From Paramyrothecium sp. XJ0827 (lineage: Eukaryota; Ascomycota; Sordariomycetes; Hypocreales; Stachybotryaceae): DNA of 64,000 bases. Positions 60,060-64,000 of the stretch are shown here, piece by piece. The stretch covers positions 1,240,001-1,304,000 of the forward strand of contig JAJFPB010000009.1 of assembly GCA_020881915.1 (NCBI GenBank), read 5' to 3'. The notes under the pieces are model-generated. The model was given only the letters and a program-made list of their open reading frames with translations. It was not told the DNA's origin and did not search any database. Position 1 is the first letter of the stretch. Every line of letters starts with the position of its first letter. Both the position numbers and the translations under genes were made by a program.

Positions 60060-60185
60060 ACGCGTTTTCTGGCTACAACTGACAGCTTGCCATGGACTTC
60101 TTGACAACCACTTAACGCGTGTTCGATCAATTGGGCTTAGCGCATGAACCACTTAACGCGTTCAGCGCGTCACGAAACGCGAAAT
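60060..60185 (+). promoter_or_regulatory. G1/S control boxes upstream of MCM2
   Basis: Three exact MluI cell-cycle boxes, ACGCGT, lie at 60060-60065, 60115-60120 and 60156-60161. A CACGAAA (SCB-like) box at 60171-60177 runs straight into AACGCGAAA. The last two ACGCGT boxes are inside an identical 15-bp repeat, AACCACTTAACGCGT, at 60106-60120 and 60147-60161. They are 120-245 bp from the MCM2 ATG. MBF/SBF complexes use these sites in yeasts to switch on DNA-replication genes, including MCM genes. Confidence 0.75.
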
Positions 60186-60304
60186 TACACTCTCCACCTC
60201 CTTACCCTCCACCCAGATCACCCTTGACAACCCCCTCCATGGCATTCACTGTTCAAGTTTCTCTCCGCCACCATCAAGACTCATAGGCTGATTACACCGC
60301 AACC

Positions 60305-63030
60305 ATGAGGTAGGTTTTGCAATTTCATATACACGCTGTGCCTCATCTTAACACTTGCACATAGTTCACCGCTCCGAGATAACCCATCCTCAGCCAACCG
60401 CGGCCTCACCCCTCGTGGCAACCGCAAGCGTGCTCGTGGCGGCGATGATGCTGCGTCCTCCGTGGGCTTGGGATCAAGCCCGATGCCTTCATCACCACCT
60501 GCAGCCTTCAATGTTGCCCATGGAGTCGACGACGATGACGAGATAGAGGAAGAGGCCGAGATCCAGGATGACATTGACGACCTGGATGAGATGGCCGATG
60601 ACGACGTCGACCTGTTCCGTGAAGGCTTCGAAGCCGACTACAGAGCACGAGAAGATGACGCCTACGAAGGCATTGGTCTTGATGATGAGGGTGACTACGG
60701 TGACATGGACCTTGGTGCCAGAAGACGCCTTGAAGCTCAGCTTAACCGCCGCGATCAGCAAGTCGCTCGTCGGCAGCGAATTCCTGCCGCCTTTCTCCCT
60801 GGCGAAGACGAGGATGGAGATGTCGATCTCACAGCGCAGCCGCGCCGCCGACGCCATCACTACGATGAAGACCCCGATGAGGCCATGGACGCCGACATCA
60901 TGGATGAGGAGCTCTCTCTCGAGGCCCTAGCCGATGTCAAGGCATCCAACCTCACTGAGTGGGTGTCCCAGCAGCCAGTCCAGCGCACCATCAAGCGGGA
61001 GTTCAGGGCTTTCCTTACCTCCTATACGGACGCCTCGGGCTCTTCCGTCTACGGAAACCGCATTCGAACGCTGGGAGAGATCAACGCCGAGTCTCTCGAG
61101 GTTTCATATGAGCATTTGGCCGAAAGCAAAGCCATTCTCGCGTACTTCTTGGCCAATGCTCCAGCTGAGTTGTTGAAGCTCTTTGACGAAGTTGCCATGG
61201 ACGTCGTCCTACTACACTACCCTGACTATGAGCGCATTCACTCCGAGATTCACGTCCGTATTTTCGAACTTCCCGTCCACTACACCCTACGCCAACTTCG
61301 TCAATCGCACCTCAACTGCCTTGTCCGTGTTAGCGGTGTTGTCACGCGCCGATCCGGTGTCTTCCCTCAGCTCAAGTATGTCAAGTTTGACTGCACCAAG
61401 TGCGGCATCACTCTTGGCCCCTTCCAGCAGGAGTCGAACGTTGAAGTCAAAATCACATATTGCCAGAACTGCCAGTCTCGCGGGCCCTTCACACTGAACT
61501 CGGAAAAGACTGTGTACCGCAACTATCAAAAGCTCACCCTACAAGAATCACCCGGCACCGTTCCTGCGGGTCGTTTGCCACGCTCTCGCGAGGTAATTCT
61601 ACTCTGGGACCTTATCGACAGAGCCAAGCCTGGCGAGGAAATCGAGGTCACTGGTGTCTACCGCAACAACTACGATGCTCAGCTCAACAACCGGAATGGA
61701 TTCCCCGTTTTTGCGACTATTCTTGAGGCGAACAATGTGGTCAAGGCACACGATCAATTAGCTGGCTTCCGTCTTACGGAAGAAGACGAGCATGAGATTC
61801 GCAAGCTTTCCCGGGATCCCAATGTGGTCGAAAAGATCATTAACTCAATGGCCCCCAGTATCTACGGGCACTTGGACATCAAGACGGCAGTTGCTCTGTC
61901 ACTGTTCGGCGGCGTTGCAAAGAACACAAGGGGTGCTCACCATGTTCGTGGCGACATCAACGTTTTATTGTTGGGTGACCCTGGTACCGCGAAGTCCCAG
62001 GTCCTCAAGTACGTGGAGAAGACGGCTCATCGGGCTGTCTTTGCCACAGGCCAGGGAGCCAGTGCCGTGGGTTTGACGGCTAGTGTCCGTCGAGACCCAT
62101 TGACCAGCGAGTGGACACTGGAAGGCGGCGCGCTTGTGCTGGCAGATCGTGGCACTTGCCTCATTGACGAGTTCGACAAAATGAACGACCAGGATCGTAC
62201 TTCGATCCACGAGGCCATGGAACAACAGACCATTTCCATCTCCAAGGCTGGTATCGTCACCACACTGCAAGCCCGCTGCGGTATCATTGCGGCCGCCAAC
62301 CCGCTGGGCGGTCGTTACAACTCCACCATTCCGTTCTCGGCCAATGTTGAACTGACGGAACCTATCTTGTCGCGTTTCGATATTCTCTGCGTTGTTCGCG
62401 ACACCGTTGAGCCGTCCGAGGATGAGCGGCTTGCTCGTTTCATTGTTGGTTCACACAGCCGCAGCCACCCACAGCCCAAGGGAGCAACACAAGTGACAGA
62501 AACCAACGATGACGAAGAGGCCGAAGACGCTTCCCAAACAGCACCAAAGCAGGGGCAGGTACCTCAGGAGCTGCTCCGCAAGTACATCCTCTACGCCAGA
62601 GAGCGATGCAGTCCAAAACTCTACCACATGGACGAGGACAAGGTTGCGCGGTTGTTTGCGGACATGAGAAGAGAATCGCTAGCTACTGGCGCGTATCCCA
62701 TCACGGTAAGAACGAAACCATGACCTAATTGGAAGATGGCATAGCTAACGAACTGGTGCTCAGGTACGACATCTTGAAGCCATCATTCGAATCAGTGAGG
62801 CATTCTGTCGAATGCGTCTTTCAGAGTATTGCTCGTCTCAGGACATTGACCGGGCTATCGCGGTAACTGTCGACAGCTTTGTGGGCAGTCAAAAAGTGAG
62901 CTGCAAGAAGGCGTTGGCAAGGGCGTTTGCCAAGTACACGCTCGCCCGTCCTGGAGCTGGGCAAAGGCGAGGCGGGGGCGGTGCGGATGGAAGTCAGCAA
63001 CGGCGCCCGCCAACAGCAGTGATGGGATGA
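60305..63030 (+). CDS. MCM2: DNA replication licensing factor MCM2
   Basis: Three exons, 60305-60309, 60365-62705 and 62764-63030, encode 870 aa. The first coding exon is only ATGAG, spliced (GTAGGT...CATAG) to SSPLRDNPSSANRG. The acidic N-terminal tail (DDDDEIEEEAEIQDDIDD) is typical of Mcm2, where it carries DDK phosphorylation and histone-binding activity. A C4 zinc finger follows (FDCTKCG ... YCQNCQ, about residues 340-380). The AAA+ core has Walker A GDPGTAKS (Gly539-Lys545-Ser546), Walker B CLIDEFDKMND and the Arg finger in LSRFD. The Mcm2-type block SLFGGVAKN is present. A final winged-helix region begins VRHLEAIIRISEA. Mcm2 is a subunit of the Mcm2-7 helicase loaded at origins. The predicted C-terminus is Gly/Arg/Gln-rich, and length matches orthologues. 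Confidence 0.96.
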
Positions 63031-63583
63031 GGATGATGACAGGTGGACCGCATCTGTTGGCTGCGATAAGAATGTTTAGGTTTCTGGGGCGGAGTTCAGG
63101 GATTGCTCGGATAGCGTGGCTGTTGAAGGCTTTGCTCAGGAACACAAGGCAGATCCTGATGAATTGGCAAGGAAGGATGGTAATCACGAGGACTGGCACA
63201 TCACAATTCAGGCATGAGGAAAAGACGACGAATGTGGACTGCAGATGTAAGACTTGGGTTCAATGACGTAAAGAAAGAGGCATGGCGTTGGTTTGCGGAA
63301 TTAGTTTTGAACAAATGGACGAGCTGGACTCTTTGTTTCTAGCTGCAAGCTGCAGTGCATATCAATATGTGCCAGACGATAAATCTCCAGCTCGAATAAT
63401 GGATTCATCTTGACTCGAGAGAAGACAGGGCGATAAACGTGACCGTCCCGGTGTATTATGACTGTAGTTCGTTTACTTCAGTGACGTTGTCTTCGGCTGG
63501 CGTAAGCATTGAAAATGCTTGGGGACTGCAAGCATGATCAAAACCAAAATCTAGTCAATAATAGCTAGTAACAAAAGATTTTT

Positions 63584-63623
<40 letters not shown>

Positions 63624-64000
63624 AAAGCTCGAAAGTTTTACGAACTTCCTTGAACTAATAGAATTTTTGAAGTATTTTACTCTTCAAAATCCAAGTAGAA
63701 GTACCCGCTTATACTACCTGATTTTACTGTATCGCCAATTTTTAATTATTATTATTATTTATTTATTTTTTGCCTACCGCTTGCCCCATTAAACGGGACA
63801 TAATAACCGTGGAATCGGCGAGGCTGTTGATTGGTAATTTTACGCGCATTGCGCATTTACAGCAACACCCGACCCCCGACCCCCAGCTAGGAATTGTCAC
63901 ATCACGTCTTGGGCCTGTGCGCGGGCATCCTCAATTGGGGCATATTTTGCTTCTGTGCCTCCCCCTGGGTGAGATGGGGCGAGCACACGGGAGGGCTCTA
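63031..64000. other. Right-end intergenic region, partly AT-rich
   Basis: Contains the MCM2 3' UTR, then from about 63530 to 63780 DNA of strikingly high A+T with a TA tract and ATT repeats, before returning to mixed composition. It could be the edge of a mutated repeat or mobile element continuing outside the window. No gene is supported. Confidence 0.5.
63591..63619. repeat. (TA)14 microsatellite
   Basis: An uninterrupted TA dinucleotide run in an AT-rich context. The flanking T-runs and the ATT repeat about 130 bp downstream (63743-63768) suggest low-complexity expansion. Confidence 0.95.

Overview
The window reads as nuclear DNA of a filamentous ascomycete, most likely a Sordariomycete (Hypocreales or Glomerellales type). 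Genes are interrupted by short introns (about 45-180 nt) with GTRNGT-like donors and CTAAC/CTGAC branch points, are spread on both strands without operons, and include lineage-typical proteins: a Sim4/FTA4 kinetochore subunit, a Zn2Cys6 regulator, a basic-leucine-zipper factor and an MCM2 with a 5-nt first coding exon. The order is my inference; no rRNA, mitochondrial or intact tRNA sequence was seen. All exon joins were made by hand by matching frame, splice signals and family motifs.

Layout. 1-9 kb: FTA4 (minus), a DUF2306 multi-span membrane protein (plus) and an intracellular-type GH3 beta-glucosidase (minus). 9-17.9 kb: a long stretch with no gene I can support. 17.9-19.0 kb: a bZIP transcription factor (minus). 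19-23 kb: no supported gene. 23-27.4 kb: a compact block with an RluA/Pus9-type pseudouridine synthase (minus), a hotdog thioesterase (plus) and a Gfo/Idh/MocA oxidoreductase (minus). 27.4-32 kb: gene-poor, with two weak hypothetical ORFs in the stretch to 32.6 kb. 32.9-35.2 kb: Zn2Cys6 transcription factor (minus). 36.6-38.7 kb: patatin-like protein whose nucleophile Ser is Gly (minus). 42.0-44.7 kb: a caspase-like domain joined to C2H2 zinc fingers (plus). 47.2-49.1 kb: a frameshifted relic of an SF1 (Upf1/NAM7-like) helicase. 49.6-55.3 kb: two secreted glycoside hydrolases in tandem, GH31 alpha-glucosidase and GH43 exo-beta-1,3-galactanase with a CBM35-like tail. 56.3-63.0 kb: a Gln-rich coiled-coil protein, a UBR7/mlo2-type UBR-box + PHD protein, and the replicative helicase subunit MCM2. 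The right end becomes AT-rich.

Functionally this is mixed: housekeeping genes (kinetochore, replication, RNA modification, ubiquitin pathway) sit beside accessory carbohydrate-active enzymes and regulators. GH31 and GH43 may be a small polysaccharide-use pair; both have a TATA-like element about 75 bp upstream of the start codon. UBR7 and MCM2 are divergent, and on the MCM2 side their shared intergenic region carries three ACGCGT boxes and a CACGAAA box, the classic G1/S (MBF/SBF) signature.

The most unusual items are the caspase-like/zinc-finger fusion, the patatin with a lost nucleophile only 3.3 kb away and divergently oriented, and the helicase relic in which individual frameshifts can be placed.
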